Shown in pieces: positions 1 through 6,731 of a stretch of DNA of 10,224 nt. The notes below the pieces were generated by a model, which saw nothing but the letters and a program-made list of their open reading frames with translations, was not told where the DNA came from and ran no database searches. The position numbers and the translations under genes are program-made. The stretch lies in assembly GCA_016194625.1 (NCBI GenBank), contig JACQBB010000011.1:1-10224 (forward strand), read 5' to 3'. How positions within the stretch are numbered: the stretch's first letter is position 1; each line of letters opens with the position of its first letter. The DNA comes from Elusimicrobiota bacterium. Its GTDB lineage: Bacteria; Elusimicrobiota; Elusimicrobia; UBA1565; UBA9628.

Positions 1-2
1 CC

Positions 3-1319
3 AAGACGCGCGAGCTGCTGATGCGCTTCGTCGACCAGTCCCGCCTGAAGGAGTCCGACCAGGACGGCACCGCGATCCGCGTCGCCGCCGCCGAGGGCTA
101 CGCGCGCCTGGCGACCGCCGCCGACCTGCAGGCCGCCCGCGCTTGGATCGCCGAGAACAAGTGGGCCGAGCCGGGCCGCGGGCAGATCGCGCTGACCTCG
201 AAGAACGCGCTCGTGATGGCCGCGACGCTGATCCTCAAGCGCTTCGGCGACGCCTCCGACATCGAACTGCTCGAGAACATGTCCGGCAACGTCAGCGACT
301 ACTCGCACTACCAGGTCCCGATGCACAACGCGTTCGTCGACGCCCTGGCCGCGCTGTACCGGCAGGCCGGCCTGACGGCCGCGCGCGAGGCGGCGCACCG
401 CGTCGCCCAGCGCAAGGCCGACAACTCCTCGTTCAACGACCGCGACGCGACGAGCGCGCTCGCCCGCGCGATCGGCGCGGTCGGCTACCCGGCCGACCTG
501 GACGCCGCCAAGCGCGATCCCGTCGGCCTGGCCGACCTGTACCGCCGCATGGGCAAGGGCGAGGAGCTGCGCGCGCGCTTCGACGACGACGAGGACTGGA
601 AGAAGGCCGACGCCGCCGAGCGCATCGGCATCCTCTCCTTCGTCGGCGCGGAGGCCGCTCCGACCGACGGGACCTTCGACAAGCTCGCGCAGACCCTGCG
701 CGGGACCCGCGCCGGAGACCGCGTCACGCGCTACTACGTCGCGCAGGCGTGGGCCGACCTGGTCGCCCGCACCGGCCGCACGAAGGGCCTGGGCGCGGCG
801 ATCGACGCGTACTTCGGCAAGCACGGCATCGGCAAGTACGAGGACATCTGGGGCGTGCTGTACGGCTACGTGCTGGCGGCCGAGCAGGCCGGCGGCGCGG
901 ACACGATCGCGGCGCTGGAGAAGATCATGAACGTGGACCCGGGCTCGATCGCCAGCAACCACGAGCAGATGTACTTCTCGACGCCCGAGGCGTGGGCGAA
1001 GGCGGTCATCCGCAGCGGCAAGTTCGCCGAGTACGCGCGCCCGACGCTGGGGCCGGACGGCGCGCCGCAGCCGTCGCGCCTGCAGCAGATGCTCACCGAC
1101 AAGCAGCACCCGATGCTGGTGGCCGGCGCCCTGCGCGCGATCGCGCTGGCGCGCGACCCCTCGTTCCGGCCGAAGGCCGTCGAGCCCGCGGGCGACGTCC
1201 CCGCGATCTCGAACGACACGCCGCCCACCAACGGCGGCTACTATCACGGCGGCTACCCGTACGGCTACCGGCACGACTACCTGATGCGCCGCTTCGACCA
1301 GCGCCTGCCGCCGATGTAG
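3..1319 (+). CDS. Alpha-helical HEAT-like repeat protein, 5' end outside window
   Basis: The reading frame is open from base 3, so the gene starts outside the window. The first ATG (base 21) has no Shine-Dalgarno sequence and is probably internal. About 438 residues are visible. Most of the protein reads as short amphipathic helices rich in Ala, Leu and Arg, in blocks of about 35-40 residues (for example residues ~20-50, 65-95, 100-135 and 140-165 of the visible part). This pattern suits HEAT or TPR-like solenoids, usually protein-binding scaffolds. Helices end near the motif IALARDPSFRP, and a Gly/Tyr/His-rich tail (GGYYHGGYPYGYRHDY) closes the protein. The tail looks disordered and could be surface-exposed or metal/carbohydrate-binding; that is a guess. 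No catalytic motif was recognised. A strong hairpin terminator begins 15 bases after the stop. Specific function is unknown. Coding status is near certain from codon bias and length. Confidence 0.85.
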   Translation, partial: KTRELLMRFVDQSRLKESDQDGTAIRVAAAEGYARLATAADLQAARAWIAENKWAEPGRGQIALTSKNALVMAATLILKRFGDASDIELLENMSGNVSDYSHYQVPMHNAFVDALAALYRQAGLTAAREAAHRVAQRKADNSSFNDRDATSALARAIGAVGYPADLDAAKRDPVGLADLYRRMGKGEELRARFDDDEDWKKADAAERIGILSFVGAEAAPTDGTFDKLAQTLRGTRAGDRVTRYYVAQAWADLVARTGRTKGLGAAIDAYFGKHGIGKYEDIWGVLYGYVLAAEQAGGADTIAALEKIMNVDPGSIASNHEQMYFSTPEAWAKAVIRSGKFAEYARPTLGPDGAPQPSRLQQMLTDKQHPMLVAGALRAIALARDPSFRPKAVEPAGDVPAISNDTPPTNGGYYHGGYPYGYRHDYLMRRFDQRLPPM

Positions 1320-1333
1320 CCCGGCGCGGGCCC

Positions 1334-1389
1334 GAAGGCCGCTCCGGCGTGGGTCCAACGACCCTCGCGCCGGGGCGGCCTTCTCGTTT
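1334..1389 (+). terminator. Intrinsic (rho-independent) terminator after the HEAT-like gene
   Basis: Arms 1334-1349 and 1368-1383 pair over 16 bp with one G-U wobble (GAAGGCCGC... against ...GCGGCCTTC). Inside them a second 5-bp helix (GGGTC 1351-1355 with GACCC 1360-1364) closes a CAAC loop. The short T-rich run TCGTTTA follows directly. This is a long, stable, extended hairpin in the correct place for ending the upstream transcript. Its T-run merges with the -10 element of the next gene. Confidence 0.85.
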
Positions 1390-1400
1390 ATACTGAGGGC
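1389..1400 (+). promoter_or_regulatory. Leaderless-type promoter (-10 TATACT) of the Ala/Pro-rich protein gene
   Basis: TATACT at 1389-1394 matches the -10 consensus at five of six positions and lies exactly 6 nt before the ATG at 1401. Transcription would begin at or next to the start codon, giving a leaderless mRNA. No Shine-Dalgarno sequence exists, and no TTGACA-like -35 is visible because that position falls inside the terminator stem. Four other genes in the window have the same spacing. Confidence 0.65.
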
Positions 1401-2129
1401 ATGACCCGCAGGATGGGGATGCTCGCGGCCGCGCTGGCGGCCCTGTACGCCTGGACGCCGCTGTCGGCGGCGACCTTCCGCGCCGTCCCGGAAGGCGTGC
1501 CGGTCCAGCTCGCGCTCCCGTTCGCCGCGGTCCCGGCGGCCGTCGTGACGGCCCCCGCCGCGCTCCCGACGGCCGCCGTCCTTCCCGCGGCCCCGGCCGC
1601 CGCGCTCCCGCCGGCCGCTCCGGCCGCCGCCGTGACGCCGGCCGCTGCGGCCGCGCCCGCCGCGACGTGGGGCGCCATGCCCGCCTCCGTGGCGCGCGCC
1701 CTGCGCGCCGGCGACGCCCGCGAGTTCTGGGAGGCCTGCCGGCGCTCCGGCTTCGAGCCGCCGGCCTCCGACGACCGCCAGCAGTCCTTGCTCGCCGAGG
1801 GCTGGGCGCGCGCGTCGGCCGACGCGGCGTTCGAGCGCCCGCTCGCCTACGGCGAGACCGCGGCGCCGGCCCCGCTCCCCGCCGCGAAGGCCAAGCGCAC
1901 GAAGATCGACTACGAGGCCTTCGGCGAGGAACTGCGCCGGCGGGGGACCCCCGGCGAGGGCGTGTTCGCCCAGACCGCCGTGAAGCGCGCGATCCTGAAG
2001 GCCGCCGGGTACACGCACCTGTACGGCCGCGGCGGCGAGCGCGTGAGCCTGGACGACGCGAGCGACGCGCGCGTCGGCGGAGCCTTCGCCGCCACGCTGA
2101 AGGCCTGGCGCTCCCGCGCCGGCCGCTGA
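1401..2129 (+). CDS. Exported Ala/Pro-rich protein of unknown function
   Basis: The protein has 242 residues. Residues 1-23 form a signal peptide: basic MTRRM, a hydrophobic Ala/Leu core and a likely cut after LSA. Residues 41-88 are almost only Ala, Pro, Val, Thr and Leu, which suggests an extended, flexible or wall-spanning linker. Residues ~92-150 (GAMPASVARALRAGDAREFW onward) look helical with one Cys (C113). After a second short Ala/Pro linker, residues ~168-238 look like a small folded domain containing GYTHLYGRGGERVSLDD. I do not recognise the family. The start at 1401 is supported by the signal peptide and by the TATACT element 6 nt upstream. The gene sits alone between the terminator of the upstream gene and the convergent thioredoxin gene, whose stop is only 4 bases away. 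Likely periplasmic or surface-located. Confidence 0.8.
   Translation: MTRRMGMLAAALAALYAWTPLSAATFRAVPEGVPVQLALPFAAVPAAVVTAPAALPTAAVLPAAPAAALPPAAPAAAVTPAAAAAPAATWGAMPASVARALRAGDAREFWEACRRSGFEPPASDDRQQSLLAEGWARASADAAFERPLAYGETAAPAPLPAAKAKRTKIDYEAFGEELRRRGTPGEGVFAQTAVKRAILKAAGYTHLYGRGGERVSLDDASDARVGGAFAATLKAWRSRAGR
1521..1664 (+). repeat. Low-complexity GC-rich tract coding for the Ala/Pro linker
   Basis: Codons 41-88 of the exported protein are nearly all GCN and CCN with occasional GTC, CTC and ACG. GCCGGCCGC-like units recur irregularly (for example around 1590-1650). This is a compositionally biased linker, not an exact tandem repeat. Such tracts often vary in length between strains. Confidence 0.5.
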
Positions 2130-2133
2130 CCGC

Positions 2134-3744
2134 CTACTTCTTCGCGGCCGCGATCTTCCGGCGCAGGTCCCGCAGCGCCGTCACGTAGCGGAAGGTGCGC
2201 ACCGCCGACGACTTCGGCGGCACCGTCTGGGCCAGCGCCTCGTCCACGGTCCGGGCGGCGTCGGCCGCGCGGCCCAGCGCGAGCTCCAGCGACGCCTTGA
2301 GCCGCACGGCCCTCAGCCAGTTGTCGCCGTAGGCGGCCGCGACGGCCTTCACCGCGTACGGATAGGCGGCCCTCGGGTCCTCGTCCGCGAGCGCGGTCGC
2401 GTAGTCGTAGTTGAAGGTGAACTCTCCCGGATAGGCCTTCACCAGCGTCTCGTACAGGGCCTTCGCCTCGTCCTTGCGGCCGGCCTTCCAGAGGGCCTCG
2501 GCGCGGCCGAAGTTGGCCGCGCGCGGCACGGCGAGCGGGGACGCGGCGGCCTGCGCCGCGTAGGCGTCGGCGACCTTCGTCCAGACGTCCTTCGCGGCTT
2601 CGGTCGACCCGATCGCGTCCAGGAACGAGGCCAGGTTGTAGAGGAGGTCGCCCGGGTCGTAGCCGGCGGCGCCGAGCGCAGGCTCGGCGCTCCAGCGCTC
2701 GACCGAGCGGCGCAGCGCGGGCTCGAGGGCCTTCGCCGCGGCGGCGTCCTGGTCGGCGAGCGCCGACGCCCAGTCCGAGTAGGAGGCGTCGTCGGGGAAG
2801 CCGTCGAGCAGGCCGCGCAGCGCGGCCAGGCCGGCCTCCGCGTCCTCGGTGACGCGCGCGCGCTCGCGGCGCGTCTCCAGCGCGAGCTTGCGCGCCTCGG
2901 CGGACGCGAGGCCCTTCAGGAGGTCCTCGGCGCGCTCGAACTCGGCGCGGTCGGAGCGCCAGCGCGCGACGCGCACGCGGCGCGCCTCGGTCGCGCCGGC
3001 GCCGCCCTTGGCGACCGCGGCGGCGGCGGCCTCGATCGGCTCGCCGCGCAGGGCGACGGCGGTCCTCATGACCTCGGCCAGGGCGGGTCCGGAGCGGTAG
3101 CCGATGACGCGCGCGACCTCGCGCAGGTCGGCGTCGGCGATGACGAGCGTCGGATAGCCGCCGACCTTGAAGCGGGACTTCCAGTCGTGCGACCCGGGAG
3201 TGTCGGCGTCCAGCCCGACCAGGACGAAGTCCTTGGCGGCCGCCTTGAACTCGGGCGCCGGGTACGCGTGCTCCTCCAGGTCGTTGCACGGCGGGCACCA
3301 GATCCCGTAGAAGTCGATGAACAGAAGCTTGCCGTCCTTGCGCGCGAGCGCCTGCGCCGCGGCCGGGTCGTTGTCCACGAAGCCCTCGGGCGCCTTGCGC
3401 CCGCCCTTCGGCGCGGCCGTCATCGGCGAGGCCTTCGCCCCGGAGGCGCCGCGCACGGAGATGTCGAAGCTCTCCTGGCGGCAGAAGGTCTTCGCGTCGT
3501 CGCACACGCTGACCAGGACCGGGAACTTGCCCGCGGACTTCAGCTGGCAGCGGACCCGGCGGGGGAGGACCTCGAGGGGCTTCTCTCCGCCGCACTTCTG
3601 CGGGGCCTCGACGTTGAAGTGATGCCCCGCGGCCGGGCGCAGCTCGACGACCTCGTCGAGAAGGCCGGAGGTCGGACGGTCCTTGAGCAGGGACGGCTCC
3701 GCGGCGGACGCCGCGGCGGCGAGGGCGAGGAGGGGGAGGAGCAT
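2134..3744 (-). CDS. Exported thioredoxin-fold protein with TPR-like C-terminal region
   Basis: The protein has 536 residues. Residues 1-15 (MLLPLLALAAAASAA) are a signal peptide, so it acts outside the cytoplasm. Residues ~30-97 form a beta-rich segment with four cysteines (C51, C66, C81, C88), in a layout reminiscent of a DsbD alpha-type N-terminal domain. Residues ~120-225 are a thioredoxin fold: LLFIDFYGIWCPPC with the redox pair C150/C153, and the cis-proline loop GGYPT at P198. Residues ~225-530 are helical and TPR-like (for example GRKDEAKALYETLVKAYPGE). The CPPC motif and extra cysteines suggest thiol-disulfide exchange or reductase activity on exported proteins; substrates are unknown. 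The ATG lies 9 nt after the stop of the broken SDR gene. There is no Shine-Dalgarno sequence, but TAGACT stands 6 nt before the ATG, so it may also be transcribed alone. Domain assignment is firm for the thioredoxin part and moderate for the rest. Confidence 0.9.
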   Translation of the reverse strand: MLLPLLALAAAASAAEPSLLKDRPTSGLLDEVVELRPAAGHHFNVEAPQKCGGEKPLEVLPRRVRCQLKSAGKFPVLVSVCDDAKTFCRQESFDISVRGASGAKASPMTAAPKGGRKAPEGFVDNDPAAAQALARKDGKLLFIDFYGIWCPPCNDLEEHAYPAPEFKAAAKDFVLVGLDADTPGSHDWKSRFKVGGYPTLVIADADLREVARVIGYRSGPALAEVMRTAVALRGEPIEAAAAAVAKGGAGATEARRVRVARWRSDRAEFERAEDLLKGLASAEARKLALETRRERARVTEDAEAGLAALRGLLDGFPDDASYSDWASALADQDAAAAKALEPALRRSVERWSAEPALGAAGYDPGDLLYNLASFLDAIGSTEAAKDVWTKVADAYAAQAAASPLAVPRAANFGRAEALWKAGRKDEAKALYETLVKAYPGEFTFNYDYATALADEDPRAAYPYAVKAVAAAYGDNWLRAVRLKASLELALGRAADAARTVDEALAQTVPPKSSAVRTFRYVTALRDLRRKIAAAKK

Positions 3745-3750
3745 GGAGCC

Positions 3751-3780
3751 AGTCTAGCGGTTCGCGCCGGCGACCCGCAA
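3751..3780 (-). promoter_or_regulatory. Possible leaderless-type promoter of the thioredoxin-TPR gene
   Basis: On the minus strand TAGACT (3756-3751) lies exactly 6 nt before the ATG at 3744. A TTG-containing hexamer, TTGCGG (3780-3775), lies 18 nt further upstream. The first three bases of the hexamer are also the TAG stop of the SDR reading frame, so coincidence is possible. The missing Shine-Dalgarno sequence and the same geometry at four other starts favour a real element. Confidence 0.45.
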
Positions 3781-4993
3781 GGTCCCGTCGCGCGCGCGGC
3801 GGCGCTCGACGGCGCGCGCGCGCAGGGCGCGGGCCAGGCCCGACAGCAGGATCTTGTGGGACGGGAACAGCGCGTACCAGTACGCCGCGCACGCGCCACA
3901 GCCAGTCCGCGTAGAACCAGCCGCGCTCGCCGCCGATCCCGCAGAACGCGGCGAACAGGTCCTCGGCCGGGGCGTCGACAGCCAGGCGCCGCTCCTCGCA
4001 GACCAGGCCCTCGAGCACGCGCAAGGGGCTGAAGTCCCGCTGCTGGGGCAGCAGCGCCATCGTCCACGCGGTCTCCACGCGGCCTTCCTTGATGCGCAGC
4101 AGCGCGTAGCGCAGCGCGGTCTCGTAGTCGAGCGGGACGATCGGGAACAGCGCCCGCGCGGCCGGGTCGCGGACGACGACCTCGTCCGTCACCCCGTCCA
4201 GCAGGGGGCGCGCGAAGCCGGCGGGGATCGGCGTCAGCCACTCGATCCAGCGCGCGCACAGCGCGGTGCCGGCGCAGGGGAACGGCACGAGCCAGCGGCG
4301 CAGGCCGCGGCGCCTCACGAACGCCCGCAGCATCTCCTCGTAGGTCAGGACGTCCTTGCCGCCGATCTCGATCACGCGGCCGGCCGAGGCGGGCGTCTCG
4401 AGCGCCGCCGCGAGGTAGCTCAGCACGTCGCGCACGGCGATCGGCTGGCAGCGCGTCTTCAGCCAGGAGAAGCGCGGGATCAGCGGATGCTGCTCGACGA
4501 TGTGGCGGATCATCTCGAACGAGAGGCTGCCGGAGCCGACGATGACGGCCGCGCGGAACTCGGTCGTCGGGGGGCCCTCGGCCCGCAGGATCGCGCCGAC
4601 CTTCTGGCGGCACTGCAGGTGGGGGGAGCGGATCTTCGCGGGGTCGCCGAGTCCTCCCAGGTACACGACGCGGCGCACGCCGGCGTCCTTGGCGGCGCGC
4701 GCGAACGCGTGCGCCGCCGCGACGTCGCGCCGCTCGAACTCGGGTCCGGAGGCCATCGAGTGGATGAGATAGTAGGCCGCGTCCATCCCTTCCAGCGCGG
4801 CGCGCAGCGCGGGCGGGTCCATCACGTCCCCGGCGAGGACCTCGGCCCCGGCCCAGCCGCGCCCCTCCAGGTGGGACGGATGACGCGCCAGGCACCGGAC
4901 GCGGTAGCCGCGCTCGAGCAGCCGCGGGACCAGGCGGCCGCCGATGTAGCCGGTGGCGCCCGTCACCAGGACCGTCCGGACCGCCTCCTCCAT
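3754..4993 (-). pseudogene. YbjT-like SDR (NAD(P)-binding) with DUF2867-type C-terminus, broken by internal deletion and frameshift
   Basis: Residues 1-370 read in one frame from ATG 4993. They begin with the Rossmann motif TGATGYIGG (11-19) and continue with YYLIHSM (74-80), YLGGLGD (111-117) and HLQCRQKVGAIL (125-136), all typical of the atypical SDR family around E. coli YbjT. From ~330 (LVCEERRLAVDAPAEDLF, GWFYADWLWRVRG) the DUF2867-like C-terminal domain begins, then stops making sense at base ~3883. In another frame its expected end, YWYALFPSHKILLSGLARAL, follows at once and reaches TAG at 3754. About 80-90 central residues of that domain are missing, by comparison with my memory of family members (~480-500 residues). 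Read in the first frame, translation would run on antisense-like into the next gene. The Rossmann domain could still fold. Such proteins are predicted quinone or NAD(P) oxidoreductases of unsure substrate. Real mutation and assembly error cannot be told apart here. Confidence 0.8.
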
Positions 4994-4997
4994 CCCG

Positions 4998-5002
4998 CCT
5001 CC
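4998..5002 (-). promoter_or_regulatory. Shine-Dalgarno sequence of the SDR gene
   Basis: GGAGG on the minus strand ends 4 nt before the ATG at 4993, in the 17-nt gap after the hemerythrin stop codon. It fixes the start of the SDR (MEEAVRTVLVTGATG) and shows that leadered, Shine-Dalgarno translation is used for genes inside this operon. The spacing is slightly short. Confidence 0.7.
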
Positions 5003-5010
5003 GCGCCGCG

Positions 5011-5517
5011 TCAGAGCGGCGCCGACAGGACGGCGATGCCGCGCTCGACCTCGCGCTCGAGGGCGCGGATGCGGCGGTCGAGGTGAGCCGACAGGTCGCG
5101 CTCGAAGGACCGGCGCAGGACCTCCTGGTAGCGCGGCCACAGCCGGATCTCCTCGGTGGAGAGGTGGTCGCGAAGGTTCCGCGCGAGGAAGCCGGTCAGC
5201 GCGTGCAGGCGCTCGAACGGGCACTCGCCGGCCAGCTCGAGCGCGTACAGGATCTCCCCGCGCAGGGCCTCGATCGCGCGGTGCTGCGCGGCGACCTCGG
5301 CGAGGGTCTTCTCGTCCGCGGCGTCGTCGGAGGCCGGGCGCTCGAACGCGAGCTCCTCGATCTCCTCGTGGCGGTCGAGCGCGGGCAGCAGTATCCTCAG
5401 CGCCTCGCTCATCTCCTCGCGCGCGCGCGGCGCGGGATGATCCAGGTCCGTCTCCAGTCGGTCGAGCAGGCGCCGGAACGCGGCGTGCTCGCGGGACAGC
5501 AGGTCCATCACCTTCAT
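5011..5517 (-). CDS. Hemerythrin/HHE cation-binding domain protein
   Basis: With start MKVMDLLSREH the protein has 168 residues, all helical, as expected for one four-helix HHE bundle plus a C-terminal helix. Candidate iron ligands are in order: H11, H50 with E54 (HEEIE), H79 with E83 (HRAIE) and H118 with E122 (HLSTEE). Family members bind a non-haem di-iron centre and sense, store or carry oxygen, or protect or repair iron centres under nitrosative stress. The exact role here is not shown. There is no signal peptide, so it is cytoplasmic. An upstream in-frame TTG at 5586 would lie inside the promoter -35 and adds a non-homologous Pro/Arg segment, so I prefer 5517. A G-rich run 7 nt upstream may serve as a weak ribosome site. 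It is first in a probable operon with the SDR (17-nt gap) and thioredoxin-TPR genes, which suits a redox-response unit. Confidence 0.88.
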   Translation of the reverse strand: MKVMDLLSREHAAFRRLLDRLETDLDHPAPRAREEMSEALRILLPALDRHEEIEELAFERPASDDAADEKTLAEVAAQHRAIEALRGEILYALELAGECPFERLHALTGFLARNLRDHLSTEEIRLWPRYQEVLRRSFERDLSAHLDRRIRALEREVERGIAVLSAPL

Positions 5518-5557
5518 GCGGCGGCCCCCCGGGCGGCGAGGGCGCGGCCCTGATATT

Positions 5558-5586
5558 AGTGTAATTACGAATGGGGCGCCGTTCAA
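5558..5586 (-). promoter_or_regulatory. Sigma70-type promoter of the hemerythrin-SDR-thioredoxin unit
   Basis: On the minus strand TTGAAC (5586-5581) and TACACT (5563-5558) are separated by exactly 17 nt, each matching four of six consensus bases. They lie in a conspicuous AT-rich island (5551-5572) in otherwise very GC-rich DNA. A start point near 5551 would leave a leader of about 34 nt before the ATG at 5517. An overlapping TAATAT at 5557-5552 is an alternative -10. No clear terminator separates it from the upstream gene ending at 5621, so read-through is possible. Confidence 0.6.
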
Positions 5587-5620
5587 GACCCAGGCGGCGG
5601 CGCGGGCTCGCGTCCGCGGT

Positions 5621-6727
5621 CTAGGCCTTCGCGGCGGCGGGCGCCGAGCGGGGGACGGCGGACAGGCGCTTGGCCCACTGGGCCTCGAACCGGCGCTGGT
5701 CCATGTCCAGCACGACTTTCAACGGCCCCGACTCGAGCATGCGGCGGTCGGCGCCGGGCAGGAGCTTGCCGAGCGCCTGACGGCCGCCCGGGAACGCTTC
5801 GAGGATTCCGGCCAGCGCGCGCCCGTAGCCGACCGGCTCGTGCAGGCGCGTCCAGCCGTCGAGCAGGGCGCGCGCGACCTCGGCGACCTCCTCGCGGCTG
5901 AGCGCCGGGTGGCGCGCGACGGTCCGGCCCCAGTCGTCGAAGAACGGCCCGACCGGGATCAGCAGGTCGGCGGACTTGCGCAGGCCGCGCGGCGCGCGCA
6001 GCGGGTAGTGACGGTGGTTGTCGGCGCTCAGGAAGCGCTGGTTCACCGCGCCGGCCCAGCCGAGCATGCCGCCGAACAGGCGCGAGCCGGGCTTGGCGGC
6101 GTCGTACAGGGCCAGGCGCAGGTCGTCGTCGGCGGGCAGCTCCCACTGGTCGGCGACGCGGTCCAGGTCGCCGAAGTTGTGCGCGATCAGCGCGCAGGCC
6201 TTGAAGGTGGTCAGCGCGTCGCCGGCCGCGAGCAGGGCGGCGAAGGCGGCGCGCTCGCGCTCGGCCTCGCGGAGCATCGCGTCGAGCGCGCGGCGCGCCA
6301 GCTCCGGGCGCTTGGCGGTCTTCGCCGCCGCGTAGGCGCCGACGGCGACCGAGAACCAGGTGCCCTCGTGCGTGGACAGCCAGCCGCCGGGGACTGCGAC
6401 GCGGCGCGCGGTGACCGGCGTGAAGTCCCAGGTCTCGGCGGCCAGCACCAGCTCGACCTGCGCGGCGATCAGGTTCGTCGAGACCTCCTGCCACAGGCGC
6501 CAGCGGATCGCGTTGTCCACGTCGGTCGGCACGAAGGTCCCGGCGGTCGCCCAGTGGGCGCACAGGCACAGCTCGTAGTACTCGGACGCGGTCAGCGCGC
6601 GCCCGTCGTAGTCGCGCAGGACGCGGAGGTAGCGCCGCGGGCCGTCGGACGGCGGGAGCGGGCCTTCGAACAGGAATCCGGCGGTGTTGCGGACCTGCGC
6701 GAGCAGGTCGGGCGGCTTGATCGCCAA
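5621..6727 (-). CDS. Conserved-looking protein of unknown function
   Basis: The protein has 368 residues. I do not recognise the family. It has no signal peptide or membrane segment and is mainly helical, with many aromatic residues in the first half: HWATAGTFVPTD (58-69), AIRWRLWQE (73-81), AETWDFTPV (97-105) and GGWLSTHEGTWFSVAVGAYA (114-133). Later features are AHNFGDLD (182-189), NHRHYP (237-242) and PFFDDWGR (261-268). Clustered His, Trp and Asp residues hint at a ligand- or metal-binding pocket, but no known catalytic signature is visible. The tail SAPAAAKA looks disordered. The only good start is TTG at 6727, 4 nt after the epimerase stop, with GGAAAGG placed 8 nt upstream. It is therefore translationally linked to the epimerase gene and may act with it, perhaps on a sugar or surface polymer. 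That link is inference from position only. Confidence 0.8.
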   Translation of the reverse strand: MAIKPPDLLAQVRNTAGFLFEGPLPPSDGPRRYLRVLRDYDGRALTASEYYELCLCAHWATAGTFVPTDVDNAIRWRLWQEVSTNLIAAQVELVLAAETWDFTPVTARRVAVPGGWLSTHEGTWFSVAVGAYAAAKTAKRPELARRALDAMLREAERERAAFAALLAAGDALTTFKACALIAHNFGDLDRVADQWELPADDDLRLALYDAAKPGSRLFGGMLGWAGAVNQRFLSADNHRHYPLRAPRGLRKSADLLIPVGPFFDDWGRTVARHPALSREEVAEVARALLDGWTRLHEPVGYGRALAGILEAFPGGRQALGKLLPGADRRMLESGPLKVVLDMDQRRFEAQWAKRLSAVPRSAPAAAKA

Positions 6728-6731
6728 CGCG

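Noticed and set aside
143..1396. Long Arg-rich open frame overlapping the HEAT-like gene
   Set aside because: Composition is dominated by Arg, Gly and Pro from GC-rich codons read out of frame. The overlapping frame gives a normal helical protein and is followed by a proper terminator.
1521..1664. Possible CRISPR or tandem-repeat array in the GCC/CCG-rich tract
   Set aside because: There are no regularly spaced identical repeats or unique spacers. It is codon-level bias inside a coding sequence with an Ala/Pro linker.
1910..5224. Single 1104-codon open frame on the minus strand
   Set aside because: It includes the real SDR start but then runs through the thioredoxin gene in a shadow frame, giving Arg/Gly/Pro-rich nonsense. 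The length is a product of high GC plus the SDR frameshift, not a giant fusion protein.
5587..5620. Possible terminator after the unknown protein gene
   Set aside because: Only a weak, interrupted GC helix can be drawn and no T-run follows on the minus strand, so I did not call it.
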